From: Adineta ricciae
Taxonomy: Eukaryota > Rotifera > Eurotatoria > Adinetida > Adinetidae
NCBI GenBank assembly: GCA_905250025.1
Contig: CAJNOJ010000001.1
Coordinates: 620,001 to 684,000 of the forward strand
Length of the DNA: 64,000 nucleotides
Direction: 5' to 3'
Under the pieces are notes generated by a model. The model searched no databases. It was not told the origin of the DNA and was given only the letters and a program-made list of their open reading frames with translations. Made by a program: the position numbers and the translations under genes. Shown in pieces: positions 34,086-45,619 of this stretch; the stretch's first letter is position 1; each line of letters begins with the position of its first letter.

Positions 34086-37000
34086 TCAGTCGAACCATGT
34101 CGATGAATAGACGAATGTCATTTGACAATATTTGATTTGATTATATACTCTACATTTGTGTTTCAGCTGATTTCCACTAATACCAACAATTGTCCAATCG
34201 TTCATGTCGCCATTGAGTACGCAAGCAATCGGCGAGAACGACCATTCATCTTCGCTCTGATCATCGTCGTTTCTTGAGTTAATGAATGCAAATAATGAAG
34301 TATTTTCATCGAAAACGAGATGTCGTTCGAAGTTATTGGTCAAACGAATACGTCGTACATTATTTTCGTTGAAAACAATTACGCAATACAGTTCATCGAT
34401 ATTCTCTTTCAATAATTTCTTGTCATTCAATCTTTTCCACGTTTTATTAACGAGAAAATCATGCTGAAATGCAAGACGTACTAATTGAAATGGCGAATAG
34501 ATTTGATAAGTATCAATATGTAATGCAATTTTATCATATTCATCACTATCGTCTTTTTTCAACATGGAGAATAATATTGAACGCTTGTCACTGCTTGTCA
34601 AACGTGTGGGTAAACACGAGTCGTGGGTTAACATTAATGTCGGTTCAATGAAAACTGCCGTGCATGAAAATAAGAATTCATCGTTGATAAAATCGTGTGA
34701 TAGATCACTGCCGGTGTTCAGCCATGTATTGAAAAAGAACTTATCCCATTTGGATGTGCCATGAAAAGAAAAGTAATAGATTGGTAACAGAATATTCCAT
34801 GTTGACTGAATTGATGTTGAAGAAAGAATCACTTGCGAATCGACTGGTGATGGTAACGATGTACAACAATCATGATGGGTATTTGAACAAGTCACATTTG
34901 ATACTCGGGATGATGTCGGACAGGGAAATCGTATGCGATTAATACAATAAGAATCGATACCACAACGTTCACCTAGAAATAATATCTTAAAAAGTACGTG
35001 AAACAACACTGATAGTACCTTGTAGCCAACAAATCAGTCCTGTTGGACACTGGAGACTTGCATCGGCAAACGGCATTGATAGAGAATTTATTAACGTATC
35101 TGTAATACATTGTCCACCGAAATCAGTACATTGATCAGTTCTACCCGAAGACGATGAAGGCGCGTAAGATGTATCTTCGGAAACACGAAATTGTTCGGTT
35201 AATACGGAGCATATCTGTGCATTTAAATTTGCATAATTATACTTGATCAAACAACGATGATTTGTCGACGAATGATTACGAATTGGATCAAGACGTGCAT
35301 GCATTTCTGGTAGTAAATAATGCCAGGGATCGTTTTCAATACATGACAAATATATGCATTGACTGGTGCTTGTATTGACACATTTCGACGAACGAAGATG
35401 ACGAAATAAAATATCATATTCGCTTTCAGGTGAATTTTTCGATATATCAAATATCATTAATGAGGATAAATCATTACTTGGAATGAGTTTTTCAAATAGA
35501 ATTCCCTTGGATTTGCAAGTGAATATCAAATTTGTTGTTTTTGTTGATGAACCATTTAGATAAAGAATAAGCCGGTATGTTGTGGTATTCAATAACTCAA
35601 ATATGTGACGCGTTATTACGAACGATGATTTCGACGTGATGTTGTTTATTTTACGAGGAATTTCAAGAAGTTCAGTAGAATTTTGCAGACCTAAAAACCT
35701 TTGATAATTGACTTTTTTATGAAATGATTTGATCTCATTATCCAATGGTTTCCGACAGACAATTGTTCGTCGATTATGACATGTCGTACGTTCAATCGGC
35801 TCGCGTATCTTCGTATCAACAATCAATGCAGCGCAATCACCCGCACTCACGATATACGGAGAGAGACGATGTTGGAAAAACCTTCGCCACTCGTATCCTT
35901 TCCAATCATCGTCTAAATACGGTTCAATAGATAAATCCCATTGCCAATCAAAGTTATCTTCTGTATCATTATCTGCCGAACTTAAAGCTTTGTAAGATAC
36001 GGACAGCCAAACACCGGATAATGATCGATGTTTAAAAAAGGGTGCTAATGACACGAGATTGTGTGTTAAACGGAAGAGTTCTTCTTCGTTGCTGATATAT
36101 AAGAGATGACCACCATTTTGAGAACACTCAATCGATGCTGTACCCATATCACCCAATAATTGAGGAGAAAAATACAGACAGAAGCCGTCATCGTAGAACC
36201 AAGGCGGTTCACAAGTTGTATTTTGACTTTGTCGACATAATGTGTAAGAATTGTATGACGGGCACGGTTTTGTTGTATTAAAAGATTGTAGTTGGGAAAG
36301 AGCGGTACTCAGATAAACATCACCAGATACTAGTGAACAATTATCTTTGAGTATATTCTGAAATGAGTACGATACTCCACCGAAGTTTTCCGTTAAAACG
36401 GTGCTTGATCGAAGACTTTGTAGAGAGTAAGTTAAAAATGGTTTGAGAATGGTTTTCTCTTGCTTTGAACTGTAAAATAATTCACCGTCCCATGCTTCAC
36501 ATTGAAGAATATTGCGTTCTTCTTCTTCAGTTTTAGTAATACGAGCTTGCTCATCAAGATAATAACATACCCCATAGATCAATGCCCACGGTCGACGACA
36601 AATAACATTCAACGGTAATTCTTTTCGACACATCACTGAATGTTTCTCGCGACAGTTGCTAAACGGCATTCGAAGCGTATCGATTAGACCTGACTTTAAA
36701 TTCGATTTCAATTCAATTTTACGACATAAACGTTTCGAGTTTCGGCTCAATATTGTCTTCTTGTGTTGACCCCATGTTGTATTTGTCCATAATGATTTGA
36801 TATCTTTTGATTTTTCTCGATTACTTAAAATATCATGAAGCGGATCAAGCATTTCATCATCACCTGATATGTAAACAAGATGCGTCGATTTATCAATTGA
36901 ATGGCATAGACGAGATGCTGATAACCAATCCAATGTAACATTAGGAAAGATGTAATAACACCAAGATTTATAATAGTGAAATGGTGGTGCACAATGTATT

Positions 37001-37089
37001 CGAATGATATCTGTATAGGATAACACGGGTTCACTATTGATCATCAATAACGGAGATAGACACGTTAGAAATAAAAAGATGAGTTTCAT
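34086..37089 (-). CDS. Secreted multi-C-type-lectin-domain protein with protease-like C-terminus
   Basis: Two exons, 35019-37089 and 34086-34972, with a 46-bp phase-1 intron, give 985 residues. I start at 37089, where MKLIFLFLTCLSPLLMINS is a clean signal peptide; the frame is open 27 codons further upstream. Three C-type-lectin-like domains follow at about residues 33-154, 161-285 and 292-447. Each opens with a C-x-P-P/W-x(4-6)-C-Y/L-Y pattern and closes with C-x(6)-VMC or IVC. No EPN or QPD plus WND motif is visible, so calcium-dependent sugar binding is doubtful. After a linker with many N-glycosylation sites comes a C-terminal part with EPTLMLTHDSCL and SPIACVLNGDMNDWTIVGIS, resembling a trypsin fold whose catalytic residues are gone. 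It sits inside the GPCR array on the opposite strand. Confidence 0.8.
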
Positions 37090-37584
37090 TATGATACTGA
37101 TTAGGAATAAGTTATGTATGAATATGTCGTGTGGATTTTTATGTATGTGTCTTTTTTTGCTTGGAGACAATCATCGATATGTACCAAATGTTGGCAGGTG
37201 TTTTTTTTTATGATAATGATCATATGGATAACATTTTCTAGATATCTGCCTAGAGAATTAATAGGATAACCTATCGTTAGTTTGTAAAACATAACGGAAT
37301 GATTAAAACCTATAAGAGGTCGACAAGTTCGCATGCATCAATGAGCTTTACTTTAGTGACAAAGCATGCAGAAGAAAAATTTTGTCGTCGTATATAAAGT
37401 TGATTGTAATTATACCTTTCACAAGTAATTCATTGGATTGACTCATCAAACAATAGCACTACTAACAAGTTTTATCTTGTCTTTGAGTTTGTAAATGTGC
37501 ATTTCTCTTTTTTTGTTTCCTCCTCTCAGTGTTCACTTGAAAAATTTTATATAAAGTATCTTCTCCATCTTTCTTTCACAAACC
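37090..37584. promoter_or_regulatory. Divergent promoter region of the lectin gene and GPCR copy B
   Basis: TATATAAA at 37548-37555 lies 30-37 bp before the GPCR B start codon. It may be the core TATA box if the 5' UTR is very short. No other gene is seen. Confidence 0.4.
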
Positions 37585-38469
37585 ATGGCTGAACCGAATA
37601 TTTTCAACATTATCGCGATTGCTGTTCTTGTACTGATCATTCTGTTAGCAGTAATCTATCTGATTCCGATTATATTCATTCGTCGTTTCCATACCGTCAA
37701 TAACCTATTCACTCTTAATCTTGCCGTTGCTGCAATATGCTGTAGCGTGTATTGGCTCACCTATTTTGTCCTATTCATATTCTACACATATGCACTAAGT
37801 GACAGTAGATTTTGTGCGATTCTGGATTACTTTCAAATGGTATGCTCACTCCAGGTACCATTAGCAATCGTTGCAACATCATTGCATCGCCTCTGTTCAA
37901 TTGTTTATATGACAAAACCCTATTTCAAAAAGAAAAGATGGGGAATCATATGCATTAGTGGTCAATGGATTGCTTGCATTGTTTTGTCAGTGCCACAAAT
38001 ATCATTCAACAATCCGGTAAAAAGGATTACTTGAATAAGCGAAACAGAATTAATTCTTTTCCTATAGGAGTGTTCTTTCCCGCTATGGAGAAAAATTTAT
38101 ACGCTTATACTATTGGTAATAATTCCCTCGATTATCTGCTTGATCAATAATATTCTTATTTTTCAACATGTTCGTAATTCAACAAATCGTATTCAACCAT
38201 TGGGAAACGATGGAAAAGACAATCAACGTCAACAGATTAGTGATCGTGATTTACATCTCCTTCGGCACATGATCATCATGTTTTGCTTTTTCATCGGGGG
38301 CTGGACTCCGATTTACTTGTACACCTGCCTTGTGTCGAATATGAACTTTAACGAAACAATCCCGTCCTTGTTTGTGCTATTCGCAGAATTTTCCTTATTA
38401 ATGGATATCGCAGATCTCTATTTGTATAATCGTGAATGGAGACGGTTTTGTATAGAAAAATTTCGTTGA
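37585..38469 (+). CDS. Rhodopsin-type GPCR, two-exon family, copy B
   Basis: Exons 37585-38016 and 38068-38469 join in phase 0 across a 51-bp intron; 277 residues. It aligns along its whole length with copy A: FIRRFHTVNNLFTLNL, CSLQVPLAIVATSLHRL, the SFNNP junction before the intron, then PSIICLINNILIFQHVR, LRHMIIMFCFFIGGWTPIY and DLYLYNREWRRF. Note that exon 2 must be read from GAG at 38068; a longer overlapping frame from 38113 is a different but partly coincident reading that starts inside helix 5. DRY is replaced by HRL. The third intracellular loop is short and polar (NSTNRIQPLGNDG). Compared with copy A the second intracellular loop is more basic (YFKKKRWG). The gene seems intact. Confidence 0.85.
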
Positions 38470-39284
38470 AGTTGTTGGAAGATTAAATTATGACTCAGTT
38501 ACAACCTCGCTTGTTTCGTATCGTTTCGCAGAGAAATAAAAGTAATTTACAATGAGTAATCGACACTGAATAAGAAACGACGAAGCAGAAAGCAGATTGC
38601 AATTAGACGTTCTTTTGTGAAGTGTTTTTTTTTCTCGTAGAAAACTATGTATCATTTCTATGTTAGAACAATTACAGCGTCACCACATTGAAACTCTCTA
38701 AATGACTTATATGAATGAATGGGTCATCAATAGTCAATGAAAAATTTAGTGGGAAGAGTTACATAGAAATTTTACATCTCGTTAAATGTATACGGTGACC
38801 CAAGAGTCACATTACTTACCACAAAACATTATACATTTCCGTGCAGACTTAACCGAGGAAGTTAGCGTGAGAAAATCTGAATTACTATACAATAATTGTT
38901 CTCAATAGACTGATTGCTGCTCATTACACATACTATTTTTCTGTTGTCTGTCTTGAACATAAACAAGAGTTCTTTTGAGAACATTTAAACAAAAAGTCTG
39001 CATAGTGATGCTTTCCTGTATAGAAAAATGCGGGGACACATGTTCCTATTGTGAGTAACAAGCAGTTTCTCTGCTAGCGCCATTAAGAGATATTTTTGAG
39101 TATTATGAACCAGATTCGAAATCGATTGAGAACGGGATATTTTTGGTGCATTAGATCGTCAGTCATTATCAGCCTTTCAAGATCCTTGAAGAACAAGTCT
39201 GATTAGACTGATCAACAATACTGTGTGGAAAAAGGATACTAAAAAGCTAGTTTTACTAACGCTTCGGAAATTGTTTCAATTACA
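38470..39284. other. Intergenic, 815 bp
   Basis: AT-rich spacer between GPCR copy B and the GPCR pseudogene. No exon was recognised. Confidence 0.5.
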
Positions 39285-39850
39285 CTCTTCTGATACAGGT
39301 CATCAATCGTTTTTATATCATCAATAACCTTTTCGCTGACGATTTGGTAATGATAGTTCGTTATTCACTAAGCACTTGCTCGAAATACGTATAGCCGAAA
39401 TGCGACAATGTGTTATATCGAGTTTCGTTATACAAACGATCAAATTAATTCTCTAATCAGTATCTCCATGGTCAGGTAGACGATCGAAGCTTTGTCTTTC
39501 AGAGCATTGTACTTCAGACAAATGGAGAAGATTTTAGACGTTTGGGTTTATGGTAATCATTTTCTCGATTATAAGTTTAGCCAATAATATTCTAACATTT
39601 CAATATGTTCGTTCTACGGCACATGATGATTATGTTTGGTATTTTTGTTGGAAGTTGAACTCCAATTTATGTATACGCGTTTACAGCGTCAGATATAGGT
39701 TCTGATTCAGCAGTTCAATAAGTATGCGTACTGTTGACACCCTGCTTTTTGTTAATCGATATCGTAGATCTTTATATCTATAATCATGAACTGAGGCGTT
39801 TCTTTACGGCAAGAGTTTGCCGATGTTGTCAAAAGACGAAACGAGGTTTT
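39285..39850 (+). pseudogene. Decayed GPCR of the two-exon family (copy C)
   Basis: Fragments match copies A, B and D in order. At 39298-39340 a trace of the RRFHTINN..F segment is seen. At about 39525-39610 the helix-5 region reads with stops and ends QHFNMFVR-like before FVRS. At 39610-39660 RHMMIMFGIFVGS is followed by TGA where the family has a tryptophan (WTP). At 39745-39815 the end reads LLIDIVDLYIYNHELRRFF. The third intracellular loop has been deleted, since the codons for VRS run straight into RHMM. Helices 1, 3 and 4 are barely recognisable and no start codon remains. It lies between functional copies B and D, so it is a dead member of the tandem array. Confidence 0.8.
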
Positions 39851-40197
39851 ACTGATCAAATTAGTTACTCAATACTATATCGAATGAAAGTAGTTCAGAA
39901 AAATTTATCCTTTTTTGTAAGTACATATGGTCTCACTGGAAACTGCACAATCATGTTGGAACATGAACCGATCTAAATGACTCATTTAAACGAACAGACT
40001 ACCAATAAGAACAAACATAGAAAAAGATCATGCACCAGAACACTTCTACGAAAAAATAGCTTCTAGATCCAATTAATGTCTCATCAGTATTCTATTCTCT
40101 TTGATCAACATCATGCATTAATAAACATTTATCTAAAAGTAGAAAATAGCATGCAACTCTTAGCTTCATTTCTCAAGTCAATATTTCTCGTGATACA

Positions 40198-41103
40198 ATG
40201 ACAGATGTAATTTATATATTACACTATTTGCAAATTTCGGTGTTCGTCTTCATGATTGCGTTAGCTTGTATTTATTCGATTTCAATTATATTGATTCGTC
40301 GCTTTCACACCATCAATAATGTCTTTACTGTCAATCTCTGTTTTGCTGCTATCTGTTGCGGAATCTATTGGCTACTCAATCTCACTCTATCAGTAGTCAA
40401 TCCCCAACTCTACACGAATGTCACAGCATGTCGTATTATTGGCTATTTGGAAATCATGTGCACATTGCAGGTGCCACTGGCACTAATCGAAGTCTCGTGC
40501 TATCGACTGTGTTGCATAGTTTACCACACAAAAGCATTCTTCCGCCGAAAACAGTGGATTATTACATGTGTTCTGAGTCAATGGACATTCGGCATTCTAA
40601 TTTCCCTACTTCGACCCATTTCTGTTGGCTCGGTAAAGAAATACATTTCTTATCATATCAGTCCACTTCTCAAAACGACATTTTTGCCTTTCTAGTTATG
40701 TCAAGATCCAGCGTGGATGAATATTTGTGTATTCACAATAACAGTCATCACACCTTCAGTGACTTGTCTGGTGATGAATTTAATTATCTTCAATCATGTT
40801 CGTTCGTCCACAAATCGTATCGAACCATCGATTGCACTAACCAAACATACTCTTCACCATCACATCACCCGACGTGATCTCCGCCTACTTCAACATATGA
40901 TCATCATGTTTTGCATCTTTCTTGTTGGTTGGGCTCCAACCTATTTGTACTCATTTTTTGCGACAACTAATACCAATCCCGCAATATTCAAAATTTTCAT
41001 GCTAGGTGCGGAATTGTCCATTACTGTCGACATCATCAACTTATTTTCGTACAACCATGAACTGAGACAGTATCTGAAAACTAAATTTCTTAGACGTTAC
41101 TAA
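40198..41103 (+). CDS. Rhodopsin-type GPCR, two-exon family, copy D
   Basis: Exons 40198-40632 and 40696-41103 join in phase 0 across a 63-bp intron; 280 residues. It shares with copies A and B the ILIRRFHTINNVFTVNL segment, MCTLQVPLALIEVSCYRL at the end of helix 3 (YRL in place of DRY), and helix 6 with MIIMFCIFLVGWAPTYLY. Helix 7 ends IINLFSYNHELRQYL, which is less like the other copies (NLFSYN rather than DLYLYN). The intron is at the same place after helix 4, here preceded by SVGS rather than NNP. It is the most divergent of the intact tandem copies. The third intracellular loop is longer, with an added His-rich stretch (TKHTLHHHITRRD). No defect is seen. Confidence 0.84.
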
Positions 41104-41628
41104 CCCTATCGTACATGTAACAATCTCCAGCAGAATAAAAATCCCTTATTTTCATCTCTATCAAATAAAGTGTTTCATTCCCTAAGATTTCTTTCGAAGA
41201 GAAACATTTTCCTGATCGTTTGATCATTCATTTAACATGAAACATAGAAAATAACACCATCTTGATGATGATGATGTAAGGAATATTTTATCCATTAACG
41301 ACGACTTGTTATCAACAATTCAATCAACAGAATAGACAACTGATCGTCACAGACTATTAGAACATATCAGCAAATTAGAAGCGGACTATATTCTATTAAT
41401 CAATTAACTGAACAGGTTGTTCTTCTCTCTCTCTCTCTCTCTCTCTCCCTTCTGTTTATCAATTTTCTTCACACTTATCTTCTTTTATAACCTCCTGAAC
41501 ATTTTCACTTCTACATCACAGTCAATCAGCAGCTAATTCAACTTCAACATATCAACTTTGTCTAGCAAAGTATAGTTGCATTAGTTTAGGAGTTCTGTTT
41601 GTATTCTAGGTAATAAGAATAGAAAGTC
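41104..41628. other. Intergenic and Pax promoter with (CT)n tract
   Basis: Contains a CT microsatellite at about 41424-41447, roughly 180 bp before the Pax-type start codon. Such pyrimidine tracts occur in core promoters but may be neutral. No exon seen. Confidence 0.5.
41424..41447. repeat. (CT)n microsatellite
   Basis: Near-perfect CT dinucleotide run upstream of the Pax-type gene. Confidence 0.9.
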
Positions 41629-42649
41629 ATGTTTTGTAAAGCTGAACAAGAAGCTCTAGTTGGTGAGTACTGTATTTAACATATACACTGATCGAAGTCC
41701 TGTTTCGTATAATTAGCTGGCCATGGTCGTGTCAATCAACTTGGTGGAGTTTTCATAAATGGTCGCCCGTTACCAAACGATATCCGTCGAAAAATTGTTG
41801 AAATGGCTCAAGAAGGAATTCGTCCATGTGTCATTAGTCGTCAAGTACGAGTTCTTACTTTCTCAAAGACTGCCACTATTGAACTTTAATTTCTTTAGCT
41901 GCAAGTATCGCATGGCTGCGTGTCTAAGATACTTTCTCGTTACAACGAAACAGGCTCTTACAAAGCAGGTGTCAGTAACAAGCGCAGAGTGAAGAACAAC
42001 ACTGTTCAACACGAATATGGCAACTCAACAACCGAGGAATCGGATGAAAGCAAAAGTAGGGTTTGGAATTGACTCAGTGAGGTCATTCAATATGGTGTAA
42101 TTTAGATAATTCCTTGAATGATACTTTGCCATTACGTTCGAATATTAATACACGTCGTTCTCGTTCGTCGTTTACTTCGGAACAATTGGATGTTCTCGAA
42201 CAATTCTTTGCTCATACACCTTATCCTGATGTTACAACGCGAGAAGATCTGGCACAACGTTTAAATATTGAACAAAGTCGATTACAAATCTGGTTTAGTA
42301 ATCGTCGTGCACGCAAACAGAAAACGGCAAGATCTGTTTCGAATGAAGAGAACATCATGCCAACTTACGAAACATCTGCTGTTCCAGAAACTGCAGCATA
42401 TGCTGTTAATGATCCTGTTTTTGATCCGAGAATCACTTCTAGTCCATCTACAAGTATGAATGCGACTGTGGTTTGTTTTTCAAAATCGCAACTGTACTCT
42501 TTGTGTCTTTAGACTATTGGCCAGCGATGTCTTCAATGAGTTATGGGTCGACATATCCAACATATTATCCGATGGCGGATCAATATTATTCAACGTACGG
42601 AAATTATCCAACAGCCTACTCGTATTCCTCGTTTCCATCTTGCTATTGA
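41629..42649 (+). CDS. Pax3/7-type paired-box homeobox protein with a half-size paired domain
   Basis: Five exons, 41629-41662, 41717-41844, 41899-42055, 42106-42474 and 42513-42649, total 825 nt and 274 residues. Exon 2 begins [20 protein letters not shown] and continues [20 protein letters not shown]; exon 3 adds [18 protein letters not shown]. This is the PAI half of a paired domain and is closest to Pax3/7. The RED half is absent: within ~35 residues the protein passes to the homeodomain (residues ~113-172: [50 protein letters not shown]). Serine in WFSNRRA is position 50, the mark of Pax-class homeodomains. The Tyr/Ser-rich tail ([11 protein letters not shown]) resembles the Pax activation region. 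The last donor would be GTTTTT, which is weak. It is a nuclear DNA-binding regulator, presumably of neural or muscle genes (inference). Confidence 0.88.
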
Positions 42650-43271
42650 TTGCTTTGTAAATTTTTGTTGCAGTTTTATATTTTTGTGGTCTCAATTTCT
42701 CTGAATTTATGCTAAATAAATGGTTATGAGAATGACATGCGTGAATTAGTAGATTGTCTTTTGAATGGGAAGAAAATAGTATACGTATTGATGAAAAGGC
42801 TGTCATAGAGAAAAATGAACTTGCTGTATCTCTCTGCTTGGGTGTTTCGCAGTTTTTGCTGTCGGTTTGAGCGACGTATTGCTTGGAAGAGTAATTTGAT
42901 GATGAAGATTGATGTTATTCCAATAGGCTTAATCTATTTGTGTAAATGTTGTGTGGTACTTACGGGAATGAAGGCGATCAGTAAACGAATGAGAATTATG
43001 GGGTGGTAGAGACTATTGTTAAGTGGAAAAGGTGAAAGTATTCATAGTCGAATTAAACTGTCGTTGACATTTGCTGAGAGATAAGGAAGATTGCGACTCG
43101 TTGGATTGTTCAACCATGTTCTTGTTGTAGATGGTAGGAAATTGTGCGGTGTGGATTATATGGAACGAGAGAGAAATCATTTGAGAAGATTTGTTGTTCT
43201 TTTTCTTTTGTAGGCTGAGATCGGTGAGAAATTGAGTTTTTCGAGTAGCATTGTAGAATTTTCAGCTATAA
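42650..43271. other. Intergenic, 620 bp
   Basis: Includes the Pax-type AATAAA at 42715-42720. Short frames on both strands lack support. Confidence 0.5.
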
Positions 43272-43838
43272 AACATCGCATCCGTGTTAATAGATGGAAA
43301 GCTGGTTATAGTCGGACAACAGGTCACGATCTATTTTGGATTGGTTACCTTTTCGATGGGTATTCTTGGTTGTCTAATAAGCACAATTGTGTTTGCAAGC
43401 CTAAACACCTATCTTGAAAGTTTAGGTACTTTTTACTTATTCGTAATGTCCATCATCAATATCGGTCAATTGGTTTGAGGACTGCTATCATGGATCCTGA
43501 TTACTGGATATAATATCGATTGAGAAACAACGTCATATTTCGTTTGCAGATTGTCATCAGCATTGTGAGAATGTTGTATACCGATGTCGTGCGTGTATTT
43601 ATGGTTGACAATAGTGGATAAATATGTGTCGACTTGTACCCGTGTTCGCTGACAACAATGGTGTAATATTAAAACAGTTCGCCGGCGTATGGTTATCTTT
43701 GCTATTATATGGATTGCGTATATTGTTTTCTTCGAACAAATATTACTACCAACAGACAAAATCAGTTGTGCTATAATCAAAGCGGATTTGTGGAGATATC
43801 GAACAGCCTCGCTCGTTCGAAGAGAACTGGATAAATAG
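43272..43838 (+). pseudogene. GPCR pseudogene of a second family, interrupted only by TGA codons
   Basis: One frame runs from 43272 to TAG at 43836-43838 with four internal stops, all TGA: 43476-43478, 43521-43523, 43566-43568 and 43650-43652. It still reads as helices 1-2 (IYFGLVTFSMGILGCLISTI; LGTFYLFVMSIINIGQLV), helix 3 followed by TIVDKYVSTCTRVR, and helix 4 (RRRMVIFAIIWIAYIVFF). This is the pattern of a common bdelloid receptor family (LxTIDQY, then RWQQWxNIK). Two of the TGA codons stand where that family usually has tryptophan (NID-W and VR-W). There is no start ATG in frame and helices 5-7 are missing, so it is non-functional. A tryptophan codon TGG turns into TGA by one change. Confidence 0.8.
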
Positions 43839-44516
43839 TTGGCAAGTACGATTTTAATACAAGTTTTATAAATCTATTTATAAATGTGCCGTGGATAATG
43901 ATGAAAGTAGTATAAAATGTTCATCTTACATGAGCATTGTTCAATTTCGCTATCGGGTGAGAACGATTTTATTCTATAGATATTTTTGTGTAAGTAGAAA
44001 TAGATTGACGTGAAGAGAGTTTTAAAAATGATTCTTTCAGATCTCATTTTGTATTCATATATATGTACGTCTTATTTAAAATGCATTTCAGCCGATTGAA
44101 AACACGGAAAATAAACGTGAATCAAATTTCTTCTATTGAATTTGAGCAGCAATCATGACGTAAAATTTCCTTGTTGTGTTGTACGCATCATGTTTCTGCT
44201 TCGTATGACTAAGTGTTGACTTGAAATGTTTTGTACTTTTTGTTATATAGAAATAAACTAAGTTATCATGTTTTGAAAGTAAAGAAGAAAGGGGTGCTGC
44301 TATGCACCCCTACTTGTAGATAAACATAGATACTTTATGACATATATATATACATAAGAAAAGTTTGCATACTGTAAAACGATTGATGAATCCCTTCGCA
44401 TTTCTGTGTGTAAGATCTCCGTTGATGTATACAAGTATAGTTTGCAATATTATTTTATTTTGAATTTGAGACAGAGGTACAAGAGAATTATGATAAAACT
44501 TAGTAGGCATTTTTGT
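43839..44516. other. Intergenic between GPCR pseudogene and ZIP transporter
   Basis: About 680 bp, AT-rich. TTTATT at 44454-44459 is the AATAAA of the minus-strand ZIP gene. A stretch after 43860 may be further decay of the receptor but nothing can be aligned. Confidence 0.5.
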
Positions 44517-45619
44517 TTAAGCCCAACGTCCAACGACAGACATGGCTGCAACACCTGCATATAATGCGACAAAGTACAGGAATTTCAAGCGTTTTCTTAA
44601 TTTATGAAATGCATGAGCACCAACACCCATTTCTGCTGTGATCAAATTAACCAAGGCCACATAAATAAGGATGCCGGCTGATATCGAATCGAGAATTCCA
44701 TTGACAAGTAATGAAGCAACTGATTTTGGATTATATGTCTTTGTATGAATACCAATGCCGATGGCAATTCCAATCGGCGTTGTTAAAGCAAAAAATATGA
44801 CCATGAAACTGGCAGATTTCCAAGAGACATGTTCTAAACGAGCAATCTGCGCACCAAGTGCAATGGCTTCAAAAAACTGATGAAAACTAAGTGCGATAAA
44901 TAGAGCAACAAACGAATCCGTCGTCGAGCCCAATGTTAAACCGATCAGAACCGAATGAAGAGCTATGCCAAATTCGAGTAAATATGTACTTATTTTATGT
45001 TTTTGAGCATCATCTTGGAAAGTAATCCCATGACAATGATGATTTGCATCTGGTATCTCCACATTTGACGTTACAACATCGATGACGGACACTTTAATCT
45101 CTTCCTGGCCTTGCCTTTCAGATTCTTCAATTGTTGGATGAGTTTTAGACGCCGTCAATGATTGATAACGTTGATGAGCAACGAATTCGATGAATTGCAT
45201 GATTAACGCTGCTATCATAGCAAAAAGACCACCGTAAGCGCTGTAAACATTCCATGAATCAGGAAGACAAGGGTCATTTAAGAATTTCATTCCACCTGGT
45301 AGCATATGGATAAAACCCGTTGCTAGCACGATTCTACAAGATAAAATTTCCAATTGAGAAATTTTTTTAGTGAACGATGTTAGCTGTTATCGACATACCC
45401 ACTACCGAAAAATTTGCCGGTGTTGATAATGATCGGATTAATATGTAAACATTTGACTCGTGTGGAGACCACAGAAATTGCAGCGCCAAGAAAAGATACA
45501 ATCAATAGAACAAAAACGGATACAATACGAATGGTTAAATTATATGTATCATTAATTTCTTCATCTGTCACTAGGCATTCATTGTCTTCCAGTGTGGGGT
45601 CATGTCGGGTTGTAAACAT
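44517..45619 (-). CDS. ZIP-family zinc/iron transporter (SLC39A)
   Basis: Two exons, 45399-45619 and 44517-45333, with a 65-bp phase-2 intron, give 345 residues. Eight hydrophobic segments are visible. Residues ~30-52 form helix 1, then KFFGSGIVLATGFIHMLPGG is helix 2 with its conserved histidine. The third helix is followed by a cytosolic loop of about 60 residues containing HHCHG, a metal-sensing type His-rich motif. Helix 4 has EFGIALHSVLIGLTLGS and helix 5 has ALSFHQFFEAIALGA; the H-S and HxxxE residues form the metal-binding centre. The pattern with D/N-rich DNECLV before helix 1 and a VGRWA end fits the ZIP I group of fungi, plants and animals. It imports zinc (or iron) across the plasma or an organelle membrane. 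TTTATT at 44454-44459 is its polyadenylation signal. Confidence 0.93.

Noticed and set aside
38113-38160. Alternative start of GPCR copy B exon 2 inside helix 5
   Set aside because: Reading from the splice acceptor at 38068 restores the same family alignment, so the inner ATG is not a start.
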